A stretch of DNA of 41,602 bases from Clostridia bacterium (GCA_017532025.1 JAFXJX010000027.1:1-41602); one strand, 5' to 3'; positions 15,644-25,696 are shown, counted from the stretch's first letter. Notes: generated by a model from the letters alone, not told the origin. Translations and numbers: made by a program.

Positions 15644-16715
15644 TGCTTATACCTCTTTTACGCGAAACATAATCTTCATATCTTTTTTGTAGGTTTAAGA
15701 TGCTATTCTTGAATGATTCAAGTTCTGTAGCATTCAACATACTTTGCAATAGCTTTTGACAAATCTGTTCGGTTGGAACGGCGTTGTGCAGCGTTGTGGA
15801 ATACAGAAGTTGAGATTGGTTTTCTTTCTCAGATTCTATCATGTGTTTTTCCAATGCTATAAGAATACGGTTGATATACGCTTTTGCCATATCCGTTTGA
15901 CCAAGTTGAATATATATCTTTGCGATTTCGGCATAGTCAGAAAGAAGCGGCGGATCGTAAAAACCTGCATATTTGCCGTCTAATACGGTTTCAAGTAACG
16001 CTGCTGCCTTTTGATAATAAAACAGCTTATCTTGTGGTGACATATCAGGAAGAATCAGCTGGCGTACCGAACTCTCTGCAAGATCAATCGTGTAAATTAT
16101 GTTTTTCAGAACTTGCGATCTGTATTCTTCACCGTCCATTACAAACCTCGCATATACCTCACGGCTATGGTGCAATGACGGCAGCCTTTTGTAATAATAC
16201 TTTCCTTTTTTTCGAATGGCAGGATCTTTCGATTCAGAGCAAAGCTGAAGCATGATTCGGTAGATCTCGTTGCGTCTGTCATCATCGGTACAGCACTTTT
16301 CAGCGTGTTCTGCCAGTGAGATCATTTTCTCAACACATTCTTTGTTATATAGCTTTTTTCGATAAACATGAAGCATGACATCGGGATAGTTGCCGTAATT
16401 GTCGGGATTCAACTCTATTTCACGAATCCATGTTTGATATACGCCTTCCCAATCCTTTTTGGCATGAAGCTCCTGAATTTTCGCTTCAAACTCTCGGCGA
16501 TGCTCAACACTCCAAACCAATTCCATATCAAACAAGGAATCGATAGAGCATTTGAAAAGCAAAGCGATTTTGGGCAAAAGAGTAATATCGGGAGATAAAA
16601 GCCCGCGCTCCCATTTGGATACTGTTTGCGAGGAAACACCGAGGTAGTCGGCAACATTCTCTTGCGTCATACCGTGCGTCAGTCGCAATTCTTTTATTTT
16701 GTTTTTGAGTTCCAT
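15633..16715 (-). CDS. XRE-family HTH regulator with TPR-like C-terminal region
   Basis: Residues 5-60 form a classic Cro/C1-type helix-turn-helix (IKELRLTHGMTQENVADYLG, then SSQTVSKWERG and FKCSIDSLFD). The remaining ~290 residues are helical with TPR-like periodicity (WEGVYQTWIREIELNPDNY, LFYYQKAAALLETVLDG, IYIQLGQTDMAKAYINRI), as in RRNPP-type or similar sensors that bind small peptides or partner proteins. It is the first gene of a two-gene unit with the HEXXH lipoprotein and probably controls it (inference). AAGGTGT stands before ATG 16715, and a good sigma-A promoter lies upstream. Confidence 0.83.
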   Translation of the reverse strand: MELKNKIKELRLTHGMTQENVADYLGVSSQTVSKWERGLLSPDITLLPKIALLFKCSIDSLFDMELVWSVEHRREFEAKIQELHAKKDWEGVYQTWIREIELNPDNYGNYPDVMLHVYRKKLYNKECVEKMISLAEHAEKCCTDDDRRNEIYRIMLQLCSESKDPAIRKKGKYYYKRLPSLHHSREVYARFVMDGEEYRSQVLKNIIYTIDLAESSVRQLILPDMSPQDKLFYYQKAAALLETVLDGKYAGFYDPPLLSDYAEIAKIYIQLGQTDMAKAYINRILIALEKHMIESEKENQSQLLYSTTLHNAVPTEQICQKLLQSMLNATELESFKNSILNLQKRYEDYVSRKRGISNEN

Positions 16716-16747
16716 ATTTTTTACACCTTATAGTTTTCATTTGCTTT

Positions 16748-16776
16748 ATTGTATCACAAATTAGACCAATTGTAAA
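16748..16776 (-). promoter_or_regulatory. Sigma-A promoter of the XRE-TPR/lipoprotein operon, with possible operator
   Basis: TTTACA and TACAAT are 17 bp apart on the minus strand. An inverted repeat ATTGT-N6-ACAAT at 16769-16784 overlaps the -35 box and could be the regulator's own operator (weak). Confidence 0.6.
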
Positions 16777-16860
16777 TGGACAATATGGCTCACGCTTGTG
16801 TCTGTTTTGTATCACTGTTTTTGAATTTCTCGTTAAAAACAGATGTCCCTACTTGAACAT

Positions 16861-16931
16861 ACGTGATGGTGAACGACCCGACGAAGGTGACGGGATCTTT
16901 ATTGAAAATATGCTGAATGCGACGGGGTGAA
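16861..16931 (+). pseudogene. Degenerate second copy of the spoIVB 3' end
   Basis: About 70 bases match the last ~70 bases of spoIVB (from 14142), including an unbroken identical run through the codons for the final IFIENMLNA. Scattered changes and a one-base deletion put the upstream part out of frame. It ends in TGA at the equivalent position and is followed by its own, unrelated terminator. It is a relic of a duplicated or displaced spoIVB tail. Confidence 0.8.
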
Positions 16932-16970
16932 AAATTGTTGCTCTCGTTTTTTCGAGGGCAACAATTTTTT
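16931..16970 (+). terminator. Terminator after the spoIVB-tail relic
   Basis: AAATTGTTGCTCTCG pairs with CGAGGGCAACAATTT with one G-U pair, followed by a T run. It differs in sequence from the terminator of intact spoIVB. Confidence 0.75.
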
Positions 16971-16978
16971 GCAAGCAT

Positions 16979-17068
16979 TATAGAAACGACAAATATACTG
17001 ACTCAATTCTGATCGAAGTCATCGATGAAAACGGGAATGTGACAGTGGTGGAATCAGGCAAGATGATC
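16979..17068 (+). pseudogene. Remnant of an unidentified coding sequence
   Basis: One frame reads YRNDKYTDSILIEVIDENGN and continues VTVVESGKMID before running into a terminator. The beta-strand-like pattern and clean codons look like the end of a real protein, but there is no start or stop within the gap in that frame. The family is unknown. Confidence 0.35.
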
Positions 17069-17103
17069 GACACTTGGGTTTTGCAAGTGTCGATTTCTTT
17101 TTT
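17066..17103 (+). terminator. Terminator upstream of rsmE
   Basis: ATCGACACTTG and CAAGTGTCGAT form a perfect 11-bp stem followed by TTCTTTTTT. It seems to be the terminator of the lost gene whose remnant precedes it. Confidence 0.8.
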
Positions 17104-17104
17104 C

Positions 17105-17133
17105 TTGACATTGCATACTCGCGGTGATATAAT
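17105..17133 (+). promoter_or_regulatory. Consensus sigma-A promoter of rsmE
   Basis: Perfect TTGACA and perfect TATAAT with a 17-bp spacer. The transcript should begin near 17140, leaving a short leader of about 25 bases. Confidence 0.85.
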
Positions 17134-17164
17134 GAGGAAAATACGGTTTTACGGGGGAATGAAT

Positions 17165-17896
17165 ATGCCTCGCTTTTTTTTGAACGAAGAGAATCTGACA
17201 GGGGATACGGCAACGATTGTGGGAGAGGATGCTTCTCACATTGCGCTCTCGCTTCGCATGGCAGTTGGCAATGCGCTGACGCTTTGCGATAACGAGGGAT
17301 ATGATTATCACGCCGAGATTCTTTCGATTGCGCGCGAGTGTGTGACGCTTTCGGTGAAAGACAAAATGCCGTCGGAATCCGAGCCACCCTACCGTGTGCG
17401 CCTTTATCAATGCCTGCCCAAAGGGGAAAAGTTTGAAACCGTGATTCAAAAGGCGGTGGAATGCGGGGTTTGCGAGATCATTCCCGTACAATCCTCGCGC
17501 TGTATTGCGGTGCTTAAGGATTCCGCGGCGGAAAAGAAGCTGACAAGATTCAACCGCATTGCCGAGGAAGCCTGCAAGCAATCGGGCAGGGGAAGGCTCG
17601 TTAAAGTGACACCGCCTGTTTCCTACCGCGAGGCGATGCGTCAGATGGCGGAAGTTGAAACTGCCTTTCTTTGCTATGAAAATGAAGACGGACTCACGCT
17701 GTCGGGGTTCCTTCCGCGTGAAGTCCCGTGTGAGATTGCTTTTTTGGTGGGACCCGAGGGCGGGCTTTCGACTGATGAGGTAGCAATGGCAAAAGAAGCG
17801 GGGATTGTTTCGGTGTCTCTTGGCAAGCGGATTCTTCGTACCGAGACGGCGGCCCCCTTTGTGCTGGCGATTCTTGCAGGGAAATATGAGCTTTGA
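17165..17896 (+). CDS. rsmE: 16S rRNA (uracil-1498-N3)-methyltransferase
   Basis: SAM-dependent SPOUT methyltransferase that modifies U1498 in the decoding region of 16S rRNA. The 243 residues fit the family. They start MPRFFLNEENL, contain the N-terminal PUA-like domain, then CLPKGEKFETVIQKAVECGV, RFNRIAEEACKQSGRG, and the knot motifs FLVGPEGGLSTDEVAMA and SLGKRILRTETAAPFVLAIL. The second of two close ATGs is chosen, seven bases after GGGGG; the first lies only two bases from it. The gene sits alone under a consensus promoter. Confidence 0.93.
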   Translation: MPRFFLNEENLTGDTATIVGEDASHIALSLRMAVGNALTLCDNEGYDYHAEILSIARECVTLSVKDKMPSESEPPYRVRLYQCLPKGEKFETVIQKAVECGVCEIIPVQSSRCIAVLKDSAAEKKLTRFNRIAEEACKQSGRGRLVKVTPPVSYREAMRQMAEVETAFLCYENEDGLTLSGFLPREVPCEIAFLVGPEGGLSTDEVAMAKEAGIVSVSLGKRILRTETAAPFVLAILAGKYEL

Positions 17897-17993
17897 TTTG
17901 TCAATATGACGAGTGTTTTGTGTAATATCGAAAATCTGCCCGAAAACTAAACAAAAAAATTGAAAAAAATTATAAATATTTATCAAAACACTA

Positions 17994-18022
17994 TTGAAAT
18001 TGCCTAAAAAAAGTTGTATAAT
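17994..18022 (+). promoter_or_regulatory. Sigma-A promoter of cdaR
   Basis: TTGAAA and perfect TATAAT with a 17-bp spacer, in a very A/T-rich region. The leader is about 70 bases. Confidence 0.75.
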
Positions 18023-18096
18023 ACTGTTACAAAAGCCTAAAAGAAAAAGATTGTCAATAGGAATGGTACACACAAAGGAAAGGATTGGACAGTAAC

Positions 18097-19179
18097 ATGT
18101 CAAACAGATTGTTTCAGGGAATCATCTATCAGATGAAGGATGCGGTGGATCGCGTGATCGGTGTGATCGATGACAGCGGCATTGTTATTTCGTGCAGTGA
18201 GCTTGGTCGTATCGGTGAGGCGCGTCAGGGCGTTCGCGAAGAGCTGAATTATACATCGGATGTGGTGATTATCGGGGGCTATACCTACCGCGCCTTGAAT
18301 ACCGCAACCAAAAGTGAATATATTGTATTTGTAGAGGGTGAGGATAAACAGGCGGAAAAGATGTCTTTGATCCTTTCCATCTCGTTGATGAACATCAAGA
18401 ACTTGTACGACGACAAGCACGACAAGAGCTCGTTCATCAAAAACATCATTCTCGATAACATTCTCCCCGGCGATATTTATGCGAAATCGAAGGAACTTCA
18501 TCTTGCAGGCGACGTTTCGCGCATTGTTTTCCTCATCAAGTTCAATGGCAAGAACGACATCATTCCTTACGATGTGATGCAGAATATGTTCCCCGGCAAG
18601 AATAAGGATTATGTGATCACCGTGGGTGAGCATGACTCGGTTCTTGTCAAAGAAGTGCGTCCCAACTATGACATTCGTGAAATTGAAGAAATTGCCAAGG
18701 GCATTTCGGATACCATTTCGGCGGAATTCTATACCAAGGTTTCGATCGGTATTGGCTCTGTGGTGAACAACATCAAGGATCTTGCCCGTTCTTACAAGGA
18801 AGCACAGGTTGCCCTTGAAGTGGGTAAGGTGTTTGATACCGAAAAGGATATCATCAGCTATGACAACCTCGGTATTGGCAGACTGATTTATCAGCTGCCC
18901 TCCACCCTTTGTGAAATGTTCTTACAGGAAGTGTTCAAAAAAGGCCCGCTTGAATCGCTTGATAAAGAAACCCTCATGACCATTCAGGCATTCTTTGAAA
19001 ACAACCTGAACGTTTCCGAAACCTCAAGAAAGCTGTTCGTTCACAGAAACACGCTTGTGTACCGTCTTGAAAAGATCCGCAAGCTGACAGGTCTCGACCT
19101 TCGTGAATTTGAACACGCCATCACCTTTAAGGTGGCTTTGATGGTTAAGAAGTATCTTTCCTCGAAGTCGATGAAGTAA
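18097..19179 (+). CDS. CdaR/PucR-type transcriptional regulator
   Basis: A 360-residue regulator. The N-terminal ~120 residues resemble a sugar-diacid-recognition-like sensor (VIGVIDDSGIVISCSELGRI). A central domain with IGIGSVVNNIKDLARSYKEA is the GGDEF-like CdaR region. The C-terminal helix-turn-helix is TLMTIQAFFENNLNVSETSR followed by HRNTLVYRLEKIRKLTGLDL, the signature HTH_30/PucR ending. Such proteins control carbohydrate-acid or nitrogen use genes, but no such genes adjoin it, so the effector is unknown. ATG 18097 follows AAAGGAAAGGA; an in-frame TTG four codons upstream is within the Shine-Dalgarno region. Confidence 0.85.
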   Translation: MSNRLFQGIIYQMKDAVDRVIGVIDDSGIVISCSELGRIGEARQGVREELNYTSDVVIIGGYTYRALNTATKSEYIVFVEGEDKQAEKMSLILSISLMNIKNLYDDKHDKSSFIKNIILDNILPGDIYAKSKELHLAGDVSRIVFLIKFNGKNDIIPYDVMQNMFPGKNKDYVITVGEHDSVLVKEVRPNYDIREIEEIAKGISDTISAEFYTKVSIGIGSVVNNIKDLARSYKEAQVALEVGKVFDTEKDIISYDNLGIGRLIYQLPSTLCEMFLQEVFKKGPLESLDKETLMTIQAFFENNLNVSETSRKLFVHRNTLVYRLEKIRKLTGLDLREFEHAITFKVALMVKKYLSSKSMK

Positions 19180-19186
19180 AAAAGAT

Positions 19187-19230
19187 TTCAACAGCCAGCA
19201 ATATTTTGCCGGCTGTTGAAGTGTGTTTAT
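19187..19230 (+). terminator. Terminator after cdaR
   Basis: TTCAACAGCC pairs with GGCTGTTGAA around a 14-base loop that closes further through GC pairs; the T run (GTGTGTTTAT) is weak. Confidence 0.6.
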
Positions 19231-19281
19231 ACGCGTTCTTTTGAAGAATGAATCTTACTTTTGAAAGGCAGTTTTGCTTTT

Positions 19282-20676
19282 ATGAAACGCAAAATATCCT
19301 TTGATCTCTGGTTGGTCTCGCTGATTTCGGCAATTCTCGTTACCTTTTCTGTAACGGTTACGGTTTCTTTTTTATTGTTTGACAAGACGCCGATTGATAC
19401 CGACGGGAAAACGCCGGAAACTTCCGACCAAGGCGAGTCTCAATATTATTTTGATCCCGACAAGATTCAAGAGGTACTTGAAAAGTTTGAATCGGAATCG
19501 GTGCTTGGGCTTGACCGTGAAACGCTTACCGAAGAGCTGCTCAAAGGCTTTTTGGACCGCTCTGAAGACGATTATGCTGAGTATATGACAGCGGATGAAT
19601 ATGAGGATTTCAATTCCTCCTATCAGGGCGATGTTGTGGGAATCGGTGTGACGGTACAGTATGACGAAGATGTGAACGGTGTGCGTGTGGTGGAAGTAAC
19701 GCCATCTTCCCCTGCCGAAGAAGCGGGCTTTCAGCCCTATGATATTTTAGTTGCGGTGAATGGCGTGAGACCGACCAATTCGCTTACAGGCGGTGCGTTG
19801 GTGGATGATTTTGCCGGCATGATCCGCGGCGAAGCGGGCACTTCGGTTCAGATCACGGTTTTGCGTGAAAACCGCGAAGTGACCATGACGGCGACAAGAC
19901 GCCACATTGAAGTGCAGTCGGTGAAATATGAGCTTTGCCGATACAACGGCAAAAAGGTTGCGTATATTCAGATTCGCTCCTTTGATTTTCCGACAATGAC
20001 ACAGTTTATGGAGGCGATTGATTCTGCCGAAAAAGACGGTGCCGACTATATTGTGTATGATCTGCGTAACAATGGCGGTGGGCTTCTTTCGTCGGTCACC
20101 ACCATGTTGACGTATATCGTGGAAAACCAAACACCTCTGACCGAGATTGTTTATCCGCAAAGAAAACAAACCATCAAGGCGGGGCAGTATATATCCAAAA
20201 ATCTGTCCGAGCCCGACCCGTCAAAACCCTATCTTCGTGTGAAAGAGAACAGCGTCCTTTATAATGAGGCGTATGCCGAACACAAGGTTTCAATCCCGTC
20301 GGCTGTTCTTGTCAATGGGTACACGGCGAGTGCCGCCGAGCTTTTCACCTCGGTGTTGCGTGATTACAAGCTTGCCGCGATCGTGGGAGAGACCACTTAC
20401 GGTAAGGGCTGTATGCAGGTGACCTACGATTTTGATGATAATACCGCACTCAAGGTGACAGTTGCGCTTTACAACCCGCCCTGCGGTGTGAACTATGACA
20501 GAACCACCGAAGGTCCTGTGGGTATTGCACCCGATCACGAGGTCATCTTTACCGAAGAAGAAAACAAAGCCAATCTGTATTTGTTACCGCATGAAAATGA
20601 CCGTCAGTTTGTGACGGCGTTCAATGCGCTGACAAACGGCGAAAAATTACCGATTCCCGAAACGGTGGGACAATAA
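19282..20676 (+). CDS. S41-family C-terminal processing peptidase with PDZ domain
   Basis: A membrane-anchored, extracytoplasmic serine protease of 464 residues. One transmembrane segment (about 9-33), a helical N-terminal region with AEYMTADEYEDF, a PDZ domain (VGIGVTVQYDED...SPAEEAGFQPYDILVAVNG), and the protease core with catalytic Ser in NGYTASAAELF and Lys in TTYGKGCMQ. CtpB, a member of this family, cleaves SpoIVFA with SpoIVB in the sigma-K checkpoint. With sigK and spoIVB less than 10 kb away, that role is plausible but unproven. ATG 19282 is preferred to the TTG at 19261, which has no ribosome-binding site; GAAAGGC lies ~13 bases before the ATG. Confidence 0.88.
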   Translation: MKRKISFDLWLVSLISAILVTFSVTVTVSFLLFDKTPIDTDGKTPETSDQGESQYYFDPDKIQEVLEKFESESVLGLDRETLTEELLKGFLDRSEDDYAEYMTADEYEDFNSSYQGDVVGIGVTVQYDEDVNGVRVVEVTPSSPAEEAGFQPYDILVAVNGVRPTNSLTGGALVDDFAGMIRGEAGTSVQITVLRENREVTMTATRRHIEVQSVKYELCRYNGKKVAYIQIRSFDFPTMTQFMEAIDSAEKDGADYIVYDLRNNGGGLLSSVTTMLTYIVENQTPLTEIVYPQRKQTIKAGQYISKNLSEPDPSKPYLRVKENSVLYNEAYAEHKVSIPSAVLVNGYTASAAELFTSVLRDYKLAAIVGETTYGKGCMQVTYDFDDNTALKVTVALYNPPCGVNYDRTTEGPVGIAPDHEVIFTEEENKANLYLLPHENDRQFVTAFNALTNGEKLPIPETVGQ

Positions 20677-20725
20677 AAAGTTTATTATTAAATCACATAC
20701 ATTTATTTTTAAGGAGTATAACCAA

Positions 20726-23157
<2,432 letters not shown>

Positions 23158-23171
23158 TTGACGAATAAAAT

Positions 23172-23208
23172 AAAAGGACTATGACACAAAATGTCACAGT
23201 CCTTTTTT
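23172..23208 (+). terminator. Terminator of the greA-lysS operon
   Basis: AAAAGGACT-TGACA pairs with TGTCA-AGTCCTTTT followed by a T run; one mismatched pair within the stem. Confidence 0.85.
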
Positions 23209-23215
23209 GTTACAT

Positions 23216-23551
23216 TCACTCAAAGAGGGAAAAGACTCCAGTAATAAGATATAATATGGTATCTATAGGAAAAAGCAAGATAAACCAAAGCCATTTTTTG
23301 CCGATCAGTTTTCGGTTTTCTTCGCTTTGTTTGGCGCAAAAGAAAAGAAAAAGACCAACAATTAGTGCGATAAGCCCGATTGGATTCAGCACCCAGCCGA
23401 AAAATAGAATTCCTAACAAACTGATGAGTATGCGTGAATGAAAATGATGGATAGCAACTGAACACAATATAGAGAAAACACAGCAAAAAGTATAAATGGC
23501 TTGCAATATGAGAACAACTTTTACCCATGTCTTTGTTTTTATGGTAATCAC
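23216..23551 (-). CDS. Small multi-pass membrane protein, unknown
   Basis: About 110 residues with three to four hydrophobic helices (VVLILQAIYTFCCVFSILCS, LISLLGILFFGWVL, IGLIALIVGLFLFF, WLWFILLFPIDTILYLI) and a short basic loop between. I do not recognise a family. The start is ambiguous: GTG 23551 is the conventional choice, but it lies inside a strong ribosome-binding sequence (GAGGTGA) that instead points to an AUA codon at 23542. A good promoter is 20 bases upstream. It is convergent with lysS and lies next to other accessory-looking genes on the same strand. Confidence 0.6.
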   Translation of the reverse strand: MITIKTKTWVKVVLILQAIYTFCCVFSILCSVAIHHFHSRILISLLGILFFGWVLNPIGLIALIVGLFLFFCAKQSEENRKLIGKKWLWFILLFPIDTILYLITGVFSLFE

Positions 23552-23571
23552 CTCGCTATCTTTCTATTGAT

Positions 23572-23600
23572 ATGATAGCATAAAATTGCGAATTTTTCAA
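23572..23600 (-). promoter_or_regulatory. Sigma-A promoter of the small membrane protein gene
   Basis: TTGAAA and TATCAT are 17 bp apart on the minus strand. The expected start is near 23565, only 10-20 bases before the coding region. Confidence 0.6.
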
Positions 23601-23624
23601 GATATAATCTTTTGTTCAATACAA

Positions 23625-23696
23625 AAAAGGAATCTCACAAATGTGAAATCCCTTTTGTCATTACTCTGACCCCTGAATCCTAAAAGGTTCAGGGGT
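23625..23696 (-). terminator. Tandem hairpins downstream of the small lipoprotein gene
   Basis: The first hairpin after the stop (23667-23696) has arms CCCCTGAA and TTCAGGGG but no T run. The second (23625-23659) pairs AAAGGGATTTCACA with TGTGAGATTCCTTT and ends in TTTTTTG on the minus strand, a proper terminator. Confidence 0.7.
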
Positions 23697-23701
23697 GTTG
23701 T

Positions 23702-24085
23702 TTATCCTTGATGCAATTCGTAGTAAAACCAATGATCGGTTATCATTTTGATGAAGCACCAATCGGTGCCGTTGTTGGGTTTGCCAAAATACGCGCCGCC
23801 GTCTGCCTTGTAGGGTTCTCCCAAACTGTCGCCGAAATAGTAGTCGGGAAGAGCAATTTCGTTACTTACGGTATAGTAATATCCGTAGTCAACACCGCTA
23901 AGGAAAAAGCCTGTTGTTTCATACTCAAAAAACTCGATGTCTTTTTCGGATGAAAGGGAATCAATATTTTTTAAAACATGGTTTGATATTTCATTGTATT
24001 TTTCGGTTGATATGGATGTTCCTTCGCAAGCGGTAAAAGACAGTATCAACAGAGTCAAAAGTAAACCAGATATGAGTTTTTTCAT
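23702..24085 (-). CDS. Small secreted lipoprotein, unknown
   Basis: 127 residues. The signal peptide MKKLISGLLLTLLILSFTAC ends in a lipobox with Cys 20, so it should be lipid-anchored on the outer face of the membrane. The mature part is acidic and rich in Tyr and Gly (YYYTVSNEIALPDYYFGDSL, GGAYFGKPNNGTDWCFI) with no recognised domain. AAGGAG precedes the ATG. The gene starts 27 bases after the stop of the acidic protein gene and is probably in an operon with it. Confidence 0.65.
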   Translation of the reverse strand: MKKLISGLLLTLLILSFTACEGTSISTEKYNEISNHVLKNIDSLSSEKDIEFFEYETTGFFLSGVDYGYYYTVSNEIALPDYYFGDSLGEPYKADGGAYFGKPNNGTDWCFIKMITDHWFYYELHQG

Positions 24086-24112
24086 GTCGATTACTCCTTG
24101 TGTTTCAAAGAA

Positions 24113-24703
24113 TCAAATGAACCCCAGTTCTTTCATTGCCTTGATAAAGGTGTCCGCTTCGCCGTTTGGATTGGCTTTTTGGGTTGCCTCGATTTCATAC
24201 CAAGCATATTCAAGTCCGTGAATGATGATGGGAATTGTTTTTTGGAATTTTTTTCTGATAAAGCCCTCTTCTTGGAGTTTCTTGGCAATATTGGCAGCAA
24301 GCGTGATCAACTCATAGTGACCGACCGGACCCTTGCCAATGTATGTGTAATTCTCGTCATATTGATTTTCATCATCTTCAAAGCCTATGTTGGTTATTCC
24401 TTGTTCGGCATACCATTGATACAAGGCTTTTGTACAGTCGCTTGCTTCATCAAGGTCAATGATGGCATATTCATCCTGCCTCCAAAAAGCATAATTCCAA
24501 CGTTCTTCGTCCAAAAGACCGGCGCCCTCGCAGTCTGATTCGGTGTTATAGCTAATTGCCCAGGTTGATACATTAGAAAAGTTTCTGAACTCAAGTGCTT
24601 CATTGGACTCAAGGAAAAATGAGATCGCATAAATATCATCCTCGTCCCAATTTGATATTTCCGATTTGACTTTGTTGTACAAAATGTTTTCAATATCAAT
24701 CAT
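24113..24703 (-). CDS. Acidic cytosolic protein, possibly DUF4303/immunity-like
   Basis: 196 residues, strongly acidic in the first two thirds (NWDEDDIYAISFFLESNEAL, EERWNYAFWRQDEYAIIDLD), with Trp/Tyr-rich patches and a helical end (ELITLAANIAKKLQEEGFIR). There is no signal peptide. The layout resembles the DUF4303-type proteins often met as orphan immunity proteins, but this is a weak resemblance, not a firm assignment. GGAGG stands 6 bases before the ATG. It leads a two-gene unit with the small lipoprotein. Confidence 0.55.
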   Translation of the reverse strand: MIDIENILYNKVKSEISNWDEDDIYAISFFLESNEALEFRNFSNVSTWAISYNTESDCEGAGLLDEERWNYAFWRQDEYAIIDLDEASDCTKALYQWYAEQGITNIGFEDDENQYDENYTYIGKGPVGHYELITLAANIAKKLQEEGFIRKKFQKTIPIIIHGLEYAWYEIEATQKANPNGEADTFIKAMKELGFI

Positions 24704-24783
24704 CTCTAACCTCCGAGTGTATAAATCTTTTGTTTATGATAGCATAATAATCTATTTTTTTCAAGGGTCTTGGCTTTTTTCGG

Positions 24784-24812
24784 TTGAAAAAACGGTCAAT
24801 CTATGGTACAAT
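24784..24812 (+). promoter_or_regulatory. Sigma-A promoter of the metallophosphatase gene
   Basis: TTGAAA and TACAAT are 17 bp apart, with the ATG about 38 bases downstream of the -10 box. Confidence 0.65.
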
Positions 24813-24849
24813 GGTTTGCCTATTAAAATCTACCGACAGGGTGAAAACG

Positions 24850-25638
24850 ATGAAATACTACGTAACAAGTGACATACACGGATACTATACGTATTTGAAA
24901 GAGGCTCTTGAATCGGCGGGTTTCTTTGCGGAAAGAGAGCCTTGCAAGCTGATTGTTTGCGGCGATATGCTTGATCGCGGCAAAGAAGCGTGCGAGCTGA
25001 CCGCGTTTATGATCGAACTCTTGCGCCAAGGGAAGCTGATCTACATTCGCGGCAATCACGAGGATATGATGATGAAATGCCTGTTGAGGATTGCACAAGG
25101 AAAAGCATCCGAGATTGCAAGCGGCAAGTCGGTACACTATACCAATGGAACGTGGGGTACGCTGTTGCAGCTCAGCGGTATGTCGAGTGAGGATGCAGTT
25201 GCCAATCCCACTGAACTGATTGAACGGGTAAAGGCTTCGGATTATTACAAGATTCTTCTGCCTGAAACGATCGATTATCTCGAAACCGAGAACTATATTT
25301 TTGTGCACGGATGGATTCCGTCTGTTACCGAGGGTGTGAAGCCTGATTTTACGTATTATTATGATAAGGATTGGCGGAAAGCTGACGAAGCCTATTGGCA
25401 AAAGGCGCGTTGGCTCAACGGTATGATACTTGCCTGCCGTCACAAGGTGACAGAGCAGGGCAAGACGATCGTGTGCGGTCACAAGCGTGCATCGATCGGT
25501 CACTCGATTTTTCACGGCAAGGGTACGGAATCGGGTGAGGGCGCGATCTATACGCCGTTTTACGATGACGGTATTATTTGCGTGGATTCTTCTGCCGTGA
25601 GAAGCGGTATGCTCAACTGCATTGTGATCGAGGATTGA
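24850..25638 (+). CDS. Calcineurin-like metallophosphoesterase (PPP-type phosphatase)
   Basis: 262-residue cytosolic phosphoesterase with a two-metal site. The PPP signatures are complete: DIHG (8-11), GDMLDRG (38-44), GNHE (68-71), FVHGWIP and CGHKR near the C-terminal end. This is the serine/threonine phosphatase or ApaH-like diadenosine-tetraphosphatase group; the substrate cannot be assigned from sequence alone. Translation starts at ATG 24850 after AGGGTGAAAACG; the longer frame begins upstream of the predicted transcript start. It is monocistronic. Confidence 0.87.
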   Translation: MKYYVTSDIHGYYTYLKEALESAGFFAEREPCKLIVCGDMLDRGKEACELTAFMIELLRQGKLIYIRGNHEDMMMKCLLRIAQGKASEIASGKSVHYTNGTWGTLLQLSGMSSEDAVANPTELIERVKASDYYKILLPETIDYLETENYIFVHGWIPSVTEGVKPDFTYYYDKDWRKADEAYWQKARWLNGMILACRHKVTEQGKTIVCGHKRASIGHSIFHGKGTESGEGAIYTPFYDDGIICVDSSAVRSGMLNCIVIED

Positions 25639-25649
25639 ACTTTAATAGT

Positions 25650-25686
25650 AAAAAAGAGTTTCGTAAATACGCGAAACTCTTTTTAT
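25650..25686. terminator. Bidirectional terminator between the phosphatase and XRE genes
   Basis: AAAAAGAGTTTCG pairs with CGAAACTCTTTTT, with T runs on both strands, between convergent genes. Confidence 0.85.
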
Positions 25687-25696
25687 TATTGTTTGA

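Noticed and set aside
14213..16860. Insertion sequence or transposase explaining the spoIVB-tail duplication
   Set aside because: No transposase, integrase or terminal inverted repeats are visible; only the lipoprotein and regulator genes are present.
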